This document shows positions 1 through 9,613 of a stretch of 64,000 nt of DNA, one piece after another. A model generated the notes under the pieces. It saw nothing but the letters and a program-made list of their open reading frames with translations, searched no databases and was not told the origin of the DNA. The translations under genes and the position numbers were made by a program. Numbering within the stretch: the first letter of the stretch is position 1; each line of letters starts with the position of its first letter. The stretch comes from Aporrectodea caliginosa. Its lineage: Eukaryota > Annelida > Clitellata > Crassiclitellata > Lumbricidae. Where the stretch lies: the NCBI GenBank assembly GCA_020284085.1, contig JACEVL010000410.1, positions 496,001-560,000 on the forward strand. Reading direction: 5' to 3'.

Positions 1-28
1 GTATGTATGTATGTATGTATGTATGTAT
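1..28. repeat. (GTAT)n microsatellite, left window edge
   Basis: A pure GTAT tetranucleotide array enters the window from the left. It may once have been continuous with the larger GTAT array at 571-825, because the DNA between the two arrays looks like an insertion with inverted ends. Confidence 0.9.
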
Positions 29-571
29 AGTTGTAAAAATGTTTTTTTCGTATTTTTCCTCCCAAAACGCGTCGTTTTTTCGTTTTTTATTTCTCGTCTC
101 GTTTTTTTCCGTTTTTTATTTTTTATGTAACTTTATTTATTTATTAACTGTCTGTTACTATTTGTTTAATTTTATTTTGTCTGATATCCCTTACGTTGTC
201 TCCGTCCTTTCAGGATTCATATAATTTACGTCACTATTTAGTGTCATCAGTTGATTGATGTGGACCTATGTATACAATTTTAATTTGAAAAGATTTAAAT
301 ATTTTTAATTTCTCGAATTCTTTTTAAACCAAACTAAGTCTTATGAAAAAGAAAATAATTGTTGTAGATTACTGTTACTTGGTGTTTACTAATAAAGTTA
401 TGTTATTTGCTAATTAAAATTAAATTGTGTAAACAAGGTTTTAATTTTAAAATGTAGTAAAAGATGTAGAAAAGTCAAATTATTGTCTTTTCCGTTTTTT
501 CTCGTTTTTATTTTTTCAATAAAACGACGTTTTTTCCGTTTTTATTTTGATTTGACCGTTTTTTAACAACT
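29..571. mobile_element. possible small inverted-repeat element inserted in a (GTAT)n array
   Basis: The segment begins AGTTGTAAAAATG and ends TTTTTTAACAACT, so its ends are inverted copies of about 11-12 bp (AGTTGT followed by a run of A). Both outer flanks are GTAT microsatellite, as expected if an element landed inside the array. The interior is T-rich with no coding potential. The inverted ends are short and the target duplication cannot be resolved inside the microsatellite, so this is tentative. Confidence 0.3.
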
Positions 572-825
572 ATGTATGTATGTATATATGTATGTTTGTA
601 TGCATGCATGTATGCATGTATGCATGCATGTATGTATGTATGTATGTATGTATGTATGTATGTATGTATGTATGTATGTATGTATGTATGTATGTATGTA
701 TGTATGTATGTATGTATGTATGTATGTATGTATGTATGTATGTATGTATGTATGCATATATGTATGTATGTATGTTTGTATGCATGCATGTATGCATGTA
801 TGTATGCATGCATGCATGTATGTAT
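571..825. repeat. (GTAT)n compound microsatellite with GCAT variant blocks
   Basis: About 255 bp of GTAT repeat. Both ends carry a similar block of GCAT variants following TGTTTGTATGCATGCATG, at about 593-630 and 773-815, so the array has a higher-order direct duplication around a homogeneous core. The long open frames here are products of the four-base period and are not genes. Confidence 0.9.
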
Positions 826-1493
826 CTGAACACTTGTATAGTTCGTTTTAGAATTCCGCGAAGGTACTGAAAACGGCAAAATTAGCAGATCTGAAATGTT
901 GCCTCTTAAGATAAACTGATCTAGTTGAAAGAATATGTTGAAAGAATCTGTCATTAAATGGGAAATTCAAACGCTATGGAGAAACGAAATCTAAATCTGC
1001 GAAACACAAAAGCGATACCAAGATGAGGATGTGTCACTAGCTGTGACACCTCTGTCTCTGGATCACAGAATTCGACACCAAAAATAACAGAAGCCACGAT
1101 TGAGTTCAAACTAAAATTCAGATACTTGCTAAGAAGAATAGTTTTCCAGTCGCAATTGTCTATGCAAAACACGCCATGACTAATCGTTGATCTAGGCTAT
1201 GTATTCTTTGCCTTCTTTGGAGATTTCTTTTAAACATAATTATACTCTTACTTCTTATATAATTAGTAAGCACTGACTCTGTAAATCCTCCCTGGAGCAA
1301 AATAGAATTTTATCTAATTTGTTCGATATTTTAGTCGAGACTGGTGTTGAAGAAGAGAGCAGAAGAGAACAGACTGCAAAGAAGACGAAAGGGGAGAAAG
1401 AGGGAAATAACAGTTGTGTCTTTTCGAAGGATAGCAACAGTTGAGCTCGGTGCTATCTAGTTTGGTCAGTAGTTCATCCATATAGAGCCTTAC
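826..1493. other. Syt1: synaptotagmin intron sequence, no identified content
   Basis: This lies downstream of the C2A-entry exon on the minus strand, in the intron that should lead to the next C2A exon left of the window. I see no splice-bounded coding block, known repeat or RNA here. Confidence 0.5.
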
Positions 1494-1622
1494 TTCTCCT
1501 TTGGTGAAGTCATAATCCAAAGAGAACTGCAGTTTTCCCAGCTGGATGTCTGACTTGGTGCTGTCTCCATCATCGCTGTCCGCCAAAGTCATCACTCCAA
1601 GGTTCTCCATGTCCGGCTGAAT
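1494..1622 (-). CDS. Syt1: synaptotagmin exon 3: linker and start of C2A
   Basis: Exon of 129 bp (43 codons, phase 0 at both ends). It follows an acceptor reading TTGATTGAAG and ends at a strong GTAAGG donor. It encodes IQPDMENL, an acidic stretch with DSDDGDSTKSD, then LGKLQFSLDYDF. Synaptotagmins bind Ca2+ and phospholipid through tandem C2 domains to trigger vesicle fusion; LGKLQ(Y/F)SLDYDF is the first beta strand of C2A, and KEK-(V/I)QPDMEEL just before it is typical of invertebrate Syt1-class linkers. Joining this exon to the one at 7159-7349 gives LKEK-IQPDMENL, which matches that family pattern. The Ca2+-binding loops and C2B would be encoded left of the window. Assignment to Syt1/2 rather than another paralogue rests on the linker only. 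Confidence 0.9.
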
Positions 1623-3004
1623 CTTCAATCAAGTGCAACAAACATTTAATGTTACGCAGCTCAGCTCTTTTGTGTTCAGTGATTAAAAAAACACTTATCT
1701 ACTCACAACTGTAGTCAATTTTACTAACTATATAATACTACGATACTCAATTAACGGAGTCATTTATCAGCTTTAGTGCCAAAAGGACTGAAGGAATGAA
1801 TAACTGAGATTTTAATAGTTTCATTTGATAATAAAGACCATACGTTGACGGCTTGACTAGATGTACACATAATCCGCCATTTTGAACGTCCGTACCTCTG
1901 TATACAGTCAATTTCCTGTATGCACGAGTCCTGGCGTCCAGATGGGCCCGTTTCTTTTTCCCAAGAGGAGAAACGAGCGTGTTGGACGCTCTGATTGCGG
2001 CGTATCGAATAGATTGCACTTGACCCATCTTAATGAAACTGTCCAGCGTACATTGCAGTGGGTAGGCCTACTGTGGTCAGATTCGTGCTGAACACTCGAT
2101 TGATTGCAGTCACGAAATGTTTTTTCACGGTAGCATCAGATACAACACTTTCTATAGGATTGCAATAATCAGAAACAATATCTAGGGAAGACCAGAAGTC
2201 TGACGAACTTCTTTTCATGAAATTGATCCAATTTCGGCAGTAGAAAAACGAAAACAAGGAAAATATTCCTATAATTGTAATTATGGGGCTGGCAGCTGTG
2301 TTCGAGGCGACGAGGCCTGCATGTGTTATCGCGTTCTTTGCATTTATTTTTTTCTTCCTTATTACTTCTAGGCTACATTGTTTTAATCATTTTGCTTCTT
2401 TTTCGCATAGTTCTTAGTACTGAGTCCTCCTTGTGTAGGTCTGCGCAAAGTCATCAGCCTCCTTATGAAGAAACGCATGTAAGTGAATCTGTAAGAGCGT
2501 GTGTTCAGGACGTGTTAAAAATAATTTGCAATACACAGATGTTGCGCAGTTTCATCACTTACTGTATTATTCTGTCTTCCGATGAAAATCAGCATAATGT
2601 TCAGGTTTAAAATGTTTCATTTTCTAGATGCATAAAGCTTGGTCTAAGTCTATGTCGGATTAACTCTGCTTTTTACTTGTTTATTTGATTAGTAGAAGAA
2701 TAACCACTCTTTCAGAAATGAAGAGCTGAACTAAGTAGAGTTGCGTATCGAGTCTCAAGTAAAAGACTTAAGCCGAAGCAGAATCGACCTCCAGGCCATA
2801 ATATATCTTTTCCAGACTAATGTTGGGCCTACTCTTCGCCTCCAACTTCAAATACTGGATTCGTCTCTTTGGCAAGTATTCACTTGGGCTCATTTCTTTA
2901 TCTATTTTAGCATTATGCAAGTAGGCAAGCGGAATGCAGCTGAAGGGCAACCTGCAAAGACTTTTGCAAATTGTTTTTAGCGTAACGAAAGAGTTGCGAA
3001 AAGA
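1623..3004. other. Syt1: synaptotagmin intron 2, left part; unidentified ORF debris
   Basis: This is the start of the 5.5-kb intron between the C2A-entry and transmembrane exons, before its LINE insertion. On the minus strand two adjacent open stretches (2030-2257 and 1747-2028, in different frames) give peptides I do not recognise, containing KRSSSDFWSSLD and RASNTLVSPLGKKKRAH. They could be decayed mobile-element coding sequence or chance. No RNA or clear repeat was seen. Confidence 0.4.
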
Positions 3005-3650
3005 GTTGATACAATGCGAGTTCTGAGTGTGACTTTATGGTCTGACCTAAGGGTGGAATCCCATCTTGACGAGTTCCTTGCAACCTGCGCCTCCTCCTTA
3101 TATGCTCTCAGAATACTTCAATCCTATGGGCTCCCACCTACCGCTCTACATGACGTACATAGGGCTACAACTATAGCGCATCTGATGTAGGCCTACGCAT
3201 CCCCTGCATGATGGGGATATCCCGGTTCCACGTATACTATACTATAATGAATAGGATCGAGGGCTTGATCCGTCGGATGATACATGGTGGTTTCTCCCTC
3301 CCAATTGCTGCAGCGCTAGTTTAATGGCCTACACAGCAGATGATCTCTTTCCACAGCAGTGCAGTCGAATGCAAACCATGTACTCCGATGCTTGTTGCCT
3401 CCTTTGATACAGAATAGTCACTATATACCTACGAACTAGACCACATAACTCTACCATCCAAAGACGACTGGAACTTTATTTCACGGGTAGCCTACTTTAT
3501 AAAGGTATAGTCTGAAATTTTCCTAAGTATCAGCTCTTACAATAGCACATCAGGAGGAAAGAGACTGGATTCCTCAATGTTAGTGACCGTAGCTATTTGT
3601 AACAAGTTGCGTTTGTGACAGCATTGGTTTTATGATTAAACGAATATTGC

Positions 3651-3711
<61 letters not shown>
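3005..3711 (+). mobile_element. LINE (non-LTR) 3' fragment with (TTGA)n tail
   Basis: Plus-strand, frameshifted reverse-transcriptase C-terminal coding. Readable pieces include HLDEFLATCASSLYALR, YGLPPTALHDV, RATTIAHLMYA, RIEGLIRRMI and, after frameshifts, LPSKDDWNFISRV near the end of the ORF. These match the thumb and C-terminal region of CR1/jockey-like elements, where YASPAWWGF and LRPRAH..LP.KDDRNF are usual. It ends with ATTAAACGAATATTGCTT and a run of TGAT repeats at about 3653-3711, a typical LINE tail. It is 5'-truncated and dead, inside the synaptotagmin intron. Confidence 0.8.
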
Positions 3712-3712
<1 letters not shown>

Positions 3713-4776
3713 CAGCTAAATTTACTGAATAGACATTCAACTTCTGGTTTTGATCAGTTGCCAATACTTTTCTGTGTAAAACCACCTTCCTCCTCGGCAT
3801 GACCTCCCCGGATTCTGACCTGGCACCGGAACGGACAAAGCAGCCTGGTTATTGCGGACTTGATCTGATATAGCGCCGGTGAATAAGCTGGCTGCTGGAA
3901 ATCTCTCTGATGCGACTTTTGTGTGGCGCTGAGAAATTTTGCAGATTTACATTTACATTTTGAGAGTCGACTCCGGTGTTAGATTTACGACTGACTACGA
4001 GAAGGACCACCGAACTGGGATCCGTCTGGAACCGGGACTTCATCTCCACAGTCGGATTATCGGATTAATGTATCGTGCGGACGACAGCGAACAGAGGATA
4101 TATTTGTTGTTGATGCATTGTGGTCAATACTATCTCTCCAGGGTCGACGAACACACACTGGCTGGGACCAAAATGATGCTTCGTGCATAGGCATAAGCTA
4201 CTACCGAAACTGTGTCTAATGGCGTGAAAGTCAGCTTAACGAACAGGGCAAAAGTCTACGCAAAACCATGCAGATGCATAAATAAGTAAGAAGCCTGTGG
4301 TCCAGTGGAACACACAAAGACTCCTAGATGCTCTATCAACATTGCGTTAAACTATGCCGAGTGTCTGCAACATCCTGTGTTACAAGTCCTTTGAACGGAC
4401 ATCCGGTAATCGAGCGATCACGACAGATGTTGAAAAATTAAATTGTAATAGGCCTTGTGATACATGTAGGTCATTGTTAGCCGCGTAGTACATAAAGGAA
4501 ATTCATTCGTGACCAATTTGAACAGTAATTCTATTTTGAGACGGATTCCGATTAACCTTTGGCTTTATTCTGCTAAGAGACGCAGACAGTTACTGCGCGA
4601 CAAACGACCTCGCATTGAATAGTCTTACACTGGTCGAGTGATGGTCGCTGGAGAAGATTTCCATTTTCATAATTAATTCTCATACTGTGATCGCTGACGT
4701 GGCAGTCTTTCCCAATTTTTCAGAAGGGCTTTTAGTGTAGATTATAGATAGGCTATTACATGCGAACAGAGGAGAT

Positions 4777-4778
<2 letters not shown>
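3712..4778. other. intron sequence, nothing recognised
   Basis: About 1 kb of the synaptotagmin intron. A short open stretch (3939-4190, plus) gives no family match that I can recognise. No repeat, RNA or splice-bounded exon was seen. Confidence 0.4.
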
Positions 4779-4830
<52 letters not shown>

Positions 4831-4900
4831 TAATAATAATAATAAGAAGGGCTGATTTGATGATTAGTGATGATGATGATGATGATGATGATGATTGATA

Positions 4901-4959
<59 letters not shown>

Positions 4960-4960
4960 T

Positions 4961-5026
<66 letters not shown>
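4779..5026. repeat. compound (AAT)n-(GAT)n-(AAT)n microsatellite
   Basis: AAT repeats at 4779-4846, GAT repeats at 4867-4956, and AAT again at 4960-5026. Homopolymeric peptides (Ile, His, Leu, Met, Asn) in all frames come from the three-base period and do not indicate coding. Confidence 0.95.
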
Positions 5027-5152
5027 TTGGTCGCATTCAACGGCACTTTTCCTGCAAACCCTGAAGACGAGGCCTGAATCCAGACAAATTTCCTGCTCCT
5101 TATAGCAATTTTTCAATCCTGAGGGATCCTTGTACTTTTAAAAAGTAAAAAA

Positions 5153-5160
5153 TAAAATAA

Positions 5161-5243
<83 letters not shown>

Positions 5244-5270
5244 TAATAATAATAATACTCATAATAATAA
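5153..5270. repeat. (AAT)n microsatellite, tail of a minus-strand SINE
   Basis: About 118 bp of AAT repeats. It adjoins TAATCGTTTATTAATTC, which on the minus strand reads as an AATAAACGATTATT tail, so the array is probably the 3' tail of the retroelement to its right. Confidence 0.85.
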
Positions 5271-5525
5271 TCGTTTATTAATTCAAACTGACAAGTTCGC
5301 AGTAAGATTACATGATATAGTAGTAACAGATGATCCAAATTTAGTCGAATTTAACTGTATGGCAACCTGCAATGCGACATCTGTCCTACTGTTCATTTTA
5401 CTGTCGCCCCTAGGGAGTTGAAGGCTGAGTCAGCCTTATGGAGTTTGCGAGTATCGAACCCGCGTCCTTTTGATCTCCGTGCCAGCGTGTTACCATTCAA
5501 CCATCTCCCTTCCCATCGAGGAGTA
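5271..5525 (-). mobile_element. tRNA-derived SINE, minus strand
   Basis: On the minus strand the head reads GGGAGATGGTTGAATGGTAA, with an A-box-like TGGTTGAATGG. A B-box-like GGGTTCGATAC follows about 50 bp later. Downstream are a short hairpin (AAGGCTGACTCAGCCTT) and the tail leading into the AAT array. This architecture (tRNA-like head, unrelated body, simple-repeat tail) defines a SINE. The acceptor stem does not pair as in a functional tRNA. Confidence 0.65.
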
Positions 5526-5550
5526 CCATTGATTGAAACTTCCATTTTCA

Positions 5551-5925
5551 CAACATAATTATGCCTTTGTCACATTAATATATGCACCAAATGCCCTTGT
5601 CACATCAATATATGCAATATTGTATCGTATTGTATCTATCAATTTATATAGCGCCTCTCGCAGATCACACCAATCAGAGGCACTCCCAGTGCAAAAGACC
5701 CAGAGAAAAAGAAAGAGTTCTTCAGACAACGAAAAGAGGCACTTGGCCCACCAGTTAGTAAACAGAAAAAAATAAATATATGCCCTTGTCACGTTATTAT
5801 ACGTAATATATGCTCTTGTCACATTAATATACGCAACGTATGCCTTTGTCACATTAATGCACGCACCAAATGCAGTTGTCACATTAATATACGCAATATA
5901 TGCCCTTGTCACGTTATTATTACAT
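5551..5925. repeat. about 30-bp minisatellite, interrupted by a LINE 3' end
   Basis: Units of about 30 bp contain ATGCCCTTGTCACATTAATA followed by TACGCAAT. Two to three units lie at 5551-5620 and about five at 5776-5925. The array encodes repeats such as INVTRAYIAY on the minus strand because the period is a multiple of three. It is interrupted by a LINE 3' end at about 5622-5770. Confidence 0.75.
5622..5770 (-). mobile_element. LINE 3' end, minus strand
   Basis: On the minus strand this reads as the last codons of a LINE ORF (FLWVFCTGSASD), followed by GCGCTATATAAATTGATAGA and a TACAATACGATAC tail. The GSAS(E/D) end plus the GCGCTATATAAAT tail recurs throughout the window. Confidence 0.7.
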
Positions 5926-6053
5926 TACACTATTAAGAAACGTCGCATGATGCTCTATAGGCGATTAGTTTATTCGACATCTAATTTTCTTCAGGATATT
6001 TTCTGGTGTTACGTTGTTGAGCACTTTCTTTATGACTCTGAACTGGCCGGCAT

Positions 6054-6214
6054 CTTGAACGGTAAATTTAGTTGCATAAAAAATGACCTTTAGGCCTACG
6101 AACATTTTCGCAGTCTATAGATGCGTTTGACCTATATATGTTTGTTCAGATTTGTGCATGTATGTTGTGACGTTTGATTTGTTTCTGCCTTCAGGCGTAA
6201 TAAAGTACTGACTG
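6054..6214 (+). mobile_element. fragment of the 3' end of the window's piggyBac-like element
   Basis: This is closely similar to 62504-62646, starting at CTTGAACGGTAAATTTAGTT and ending at GCGTAATAAAGTACTGA. In the copy at 60682-62680 this block is the 3'UTR-like region with the AATAAA signal. Only the 3' portion is present here, inside the synaptotagmin intron. Confidence 0.65.
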
Positions 6215-7158
6215 ATCAATTGAATGTTGCTAGACATTATTATGTCTTAACGGACTTATATTCTGGGCGATGACCTGATTACGGCTTGGTTTCGGTGTGC
6301 CATGAATTGATGCCTTGTGCATTAAACACCCGCACGATACAAGTAACTAATTAATGATAAGGCCGAGATTATCTTAGACACGAACCTGCATGAAACGGCT
6401 AATAGCTCTTAGTATAAACAGCAAAACTGCAATAGTAAAGGAAGACTTCTATAGCGCCTCATAGAAATCTTTCAGAGTTGCTGTTAGTCAAATGGAACAC
6501 CTATTATGTTCCATTGGACTAACTTCATAACAAATTTAATCGTAGAATTTTCTCACAATAGCTCCTCTCGTTATATGACACCAACCTATACATGCATAAT
6601 CTGATTAAAGTCTGATAAAAGGTTAAACTTAGGTCATAACTACTAAACTTATTGCATTTTTACCGAGCCATAGAAAGTATACATGACAGTCAAACAAAAC
6701 AAAAACAGACCATTTTCTGATTGTTTGACATTCATTTATACTTTGGACCTACATAGGTTGTCATGGTTTCTGTGTCTTTTCTCAGACACCATAAGTGGAT
6801 GAGATTTTCTTGTTTTGCTTTTCATGCTTTTCATGTTAATTTTTTTTTGTGCTACATGACAATGTTTTTTGGTGAATTAAAGATTGATATATATAATAAA
6901 AATTCAAATAAAGCATTTCGTTTGGCAAGGCATTCCTCATGAGTAGGACGCTACTAATTAGTTAATTATGTATGAATGCAAGTGTGCATGTTTATAATTA
7001 TGTATAATTGGATGTATATATATATATATGTATACCTGCATGTATGTCTGAACAGATGTAAGACAGATATAAACTTGCGATTTCTCTTTTAAAAGGCCTA
7101 TTAAACTCTCTATAATAGTCTAGTTAAGCTGAGAATAGAGCTGGAGTGGTTGACCGAC
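6215..7158. other. Syt1: synaptotagmin intron 2, right part
   Basis: AT-rich intron sequence between the piggyBac fragment and the transmembrane exon, with a short (TA)n at 7016-7029. The exon's donor is GTCGGT at 7158-7153 on the minus strand, weaker than consensus. No other feature was seen. Confidence 0.5.
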
Positions 7159-7349
7159 CTTTTCCTTGAGTGAACTGGCCAGCAGTTGTGACGCCTTGAC
7201 ATCCAGGGTGCCCCCCTTGTGACCTCCTATTTTCCCCAATGACTTGGATCGGCGCCTCTTGTTGCAGCACATTCTGCAGATGCAGACGCAGCTGATGAGG
7301 ATGACGAGTAGAATCGATATGGCGATGCAAATGACGCCCCAGGTGGGAA
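7159..7349 (-). CDS. Syt1: synaptotagmin exon 2: transmembrane segment and basic linker
   Basis: Exon of 191 bp with acceptor TTTGTTGCTGTCCAG and donor AAAAG-GTCGGT. It encodes VPTWGVICIAISILLVILIS, then a Cys cluster (CVCICRMCC), a basic patch (NKRRRSKSLGK) and LDVKASQLLASSLKEK. The order of lumenal PTWG, a single membrane span, juxtamembrane cysteines (palmitoylation sites in the family), a lysine/arginine stop-transfer patch and a KSVQLLG..KEK-like linker is specific to synaptotagmin. The first codon is split: the G ending exon 1 plus TT from this exon gives Val, and the last codon is complete, in register with the next exon. The spliced protein would sit in the vesicle membrane with its C-terminus in the cytosol. 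A longer open frame to the right comes from a pyrimidine-rich microsatellite and is not coding. Confidence 0.93.
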
Positions 7350-7382
7350 CTGGACAGCAACAAACGAAACAAATGAAGATAT

Positions 7383-7820
7383 TCAGACTAAACAGATAGA
7401 AGGGAATTCTAGAGGGAGAGACGGAGAGGTACAACGACAGAGACGTAAAGGGATAGGGAGACTGAGAAATAGAGAGAGAGAAAGACAGGTAGAGATAGAG
7501 AGACAGACAGAGATAGAGAGACAGACAGAGACAGACAGAGACAGAGAGCGAGACAGAGAGAGAGACAGAGAAAGAGACAGACAGAGACAGACAGACAGAG
7601 ACAGACAGACAGAGAGAGACAGAGACAGAGAGAGATACAGAGACAGAGACAGAGAGACAGTGAGAGACAGAGACAGAGAAAGAACTGGGCAGGGACTGGG
7701 AGATGGAGAGACAGCAACCGGGACGTGGAGACAGAGCGGCACAGACACAGAGATAGAGACAGAAGACAGATACATGGGATATGGAAAGGGACAGAGAGAC
7801 GACGAAGAGGAAAAGCGATT
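7383..7820. repeat. (GACAGA)n purine-rich microsatellite; C/U-rich on the transcribed strand
   Basis: Degenerate GACAGA and GAGA repeats. The synaptotagmin gene runs on the minus strand, so the transcript here is a long CUCUGU tract ending about 35 nt before the acceptor of exon 2. Apparent Ser/Leu/Cys/Val-rich proteins in minus frames are repeat products. Confidence 0.9.
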
Positions 7821-8000
7821 TATGATAAGATAGAAACATATAATTATAATACTAGTTACACAGACAGACGAGTAATCAATATGTATGGGAGTTAGAGTCG
7901 ATCTTCGTGAAAACCTTTACAATAATCTTTTGACCAATCATATCATGCAGTACCTGAAGCGGCGAATAATAATATGAGAGAGATGTGCTACGGTCTGCTT

Positions 8001-8420
8001 ACCTGGAGATCGTTCCAGGAGGTGTTTGAACCAGTGTGCCCAGTCTACGTACCTGGAGATCGTTCCAGGAGGTGTTTGAACCAGTGTGCCCAGTCTACGT
8101 ACCTGGAGATCGTTCCCGAAGGTGTTTGAACCAGTGTGCCCAGTCTACGTACCTGGAGATCGTTCCAGGAGGTGTCTTGAACCAGTGTGCCCAGTCTACG
8201 TACCTGGAGATCGTTCCAGGAGGTGTTTGAACCAGTGTGACCAGTCTACGTACCTGGAGATCGTTCCAGGAGGTGCTTGAACCAGTCTTGGAATCGTTCC
8301 AGGAGGTGCTTGAACCAGTCTGCCCCGTCTACGTACCTGGAGATCGTTCCAGGAGGTGTTTGAACCAGTGTGCCCAGTCTACGTACCTGGAGATCGTTCC
8401 AGAAGGTGCTTGAACCAGTG
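8001..8420. repeat. 50-bp minisatellite duplicating the exon 1 splice-donor region
   Basis: About nine units, 50 bp apart, with the unit core (plus) ACCTGGAGATCGTTCCAGGA. Starts are near 8001, 8051, 8101, 8151, 8202, 8252, a shortened unit, 8335 and 8385. On the minus strand each full unit reads GACTGGGCACACTGG...GATCTCCAG-GTACGT: the last about 40 nt of synaptotagmin exon 1 plus its donor. The unit farthest into the intron has CAG-GTAAGC instead. One unit (about 8281-8330) has lost about 17 bp, including the donor. CCTGGA and TCCAGG also form 6-bp inverted arms in each unit. Three-frame ORFs across the array are shadows. Confidence 0.93.
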
Positions 8421-8549
8421 TGCCCAGTCGCCAGACATCGAAGTGGCAGCCACTGCAGCCGTCGTCATCAGATGGTCGTCCGTTCGATTCCCTTCGAACG
8501 TCGTCGTCGTCTGCATTTTCGTTCCATGGTCTGCCACCGATGGCGCCAT
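8387..8549 (-). CDS. Syt1: synaptotagmin exon 1: start codon and vesicle-lumen domain
   Basis: From ATG at 8549 (context ACAATGG) to a CAG-GTACGT donor, 163 bp: 54 codons plus one base. That base completes a Val codon with exon 2. The peptide starts MAPSVADHGTKMQTTTTFEG, includes NRT (an N-glycosylation sequon, as in the lumenal domain of several synaptotagmins), and ends GDWAHWFKHLLERSP. As expected for synaptotagmin there is no cleavable signal peptide and the lumenal part is short and poorly conserved, so the call rests on the phase-perfect join, position and sequon. The upstream frame is closed by TGA with no other ATG. If any donor further into the 50-bp array is used instead, the frame meets TAG two codons after this donor. 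Confidence 0.75.
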
Positions 8550-8689
8550 TGTCACTTGGGGCTCAGACAGCCCCACCCTACACAGACCAAACAGAACTCT
8601 TCATTACGAGGCACAATCAGAGCCAGGTAAGGGTTACGAGGACGGGCCCTCATATGCCAAAGCCAAGACAATGAAGTCGTGGGCAATTC

Positions 8690-8693
8690 ACAT

Positions 8694-8753
<60 letters not shown>
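8690..8753. repeat. (TA)n microsatellite
   Basis: About 55 bp of alternating TA following CATTGTC. Confidence 0.95.
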
Positions 8754-8757
<4 letters not shown>

Positions 8758-8805
8758 TAGGATCTCAAATATATTAGGGTGGTCCTAAACAGTAAAAGTT
8801 TGAAA

Positions 8806-8970
8806 CTACTGTTCTCAGATATTCTCACTTACTTACTTACTAACTTGATGCGAAAAAGTTTATTCTCAGAATGAATGATATATACTTTTTAACTGTGTTT
8901 ATAAGATGTATGTACACCAAAGTGGTTAATAAAGAATATACTTACTTTACACTTTACTTACTTACTTACT
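8806..8970 (+). mobile_element. short LINE/SINE 3' end with (TTAC)n tail
   Basis: Begins GATATTCTCACTTACTTACT and ends GGTTAATAAAGAATATACTTACTTTAC, followed by TTAC repeats. A second copy with the same boundaries is at 20046-20215. TTAATAAAGAATATAC plus the TTAC tail recurs at several LINE ends in the window. Confidence 0.65.
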
Positions 8971-9340
8971 CCAAGGTTCCATTTGGTTCCATTCTTTTCA
9001 AATACATCACATAAAAAGTTGTATGAGAAAATTATTAATATTTAGGACTATTACAACACCATCAAAGCTTTACCCTTTATCAAGCATACGAACACTCGAA
9101 CAGTAAGCATAATAGTTGTAATCAAAATGAATCTTTAAACCAGGAATCAATTCAACTATTTGTAGTAGGTCCAGATTACAACACAATTATATCATTGTAT
9201 GCCTGATTACTAATGATTACAATGATTACACTGATTAGTGATTACAATTGTTTATTACAGTTATTATTATTGCTACAGAGGCACTTAGTCAATAACAGTG
9301 TGGCCTTATCGCTTGACGGCATTCGCCGTTGTTGCCGAGA

Positions 9341-9613
9341 ATGAGTTTGCTTGGCTGCAGAAAAGCAAACGAGCCACAAGCAGAACCAGCAGTTGAAGAA
9401 ACGGAAGCAGTACCAGCAACAGAAGAGTGCCATAAAGTGGAGAGTAACACCAGCTTCCATTGTTCTTATTGCAGAAAGCTTTACACTAAAGTTTACAGCG
9501 ACCCACCCGAAGAAACGTGGATTCACTGCTTAACATGCAAATACTGGTGCCATGAAAGCTGCGCCCCTATTGAGCCCGGTGACAAGGAATTTAAATGTGA
9601 TTACTGTCGTTAA
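9341..9613 (+). pseudogene. PHD-finger ORF, likely C-terminus of a pogo/Tigger-like transposase
   Basis: An intact 90-codon ORF. The C-terminal half has Cys4-His-Cys3 spacing: CSYC, then CLTC, WCHESC and KCDYC, with PPEETWIHC between. This is a PHD-type zinc finger that normally reads chromatin or protein tails. The form W-(I/V)-x-C-x2-C-x2-W-x-H-x2-C-A...F-x-C-D-x-C at the extreme C-terminus is common in DDE transposases of the pogo/Tigger/jerky group in arthropods and other invertebrates. The N-terminal half is acidic and low in complexity, and no DDE domain is visible upstream. It is therefore best read as a surviving transposase tail or a last exon, not a complete gene. It lies upstream of the synaptotagmin coding exons on the opposite strand. 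Confidence 0.5.

Noticed and set aside
4742..5338. Long ORFs rich in Ile, His, Leu, Asn, Tyr
   Set aside because: They are translations of AAT and GAT microsatellites in several frames, with no splice or start context.
7383..7839. 239-aa and 130-aa Ser/Leu/Cys/Val ORFs on the minus strand
   Set aside because: They come from the GACAGA microsatellite; only 7159-7349 of the first is a bona fide exon, bounded by AG and GT.
8036..8280. Repeat proteins containing VCPVYVPGDRSRRCL on the plus strand
   Set aside because: Plus-strand shadow of the 50-bp minisatellite. The period is not a multiple of three, so the same unit appears in three frames.
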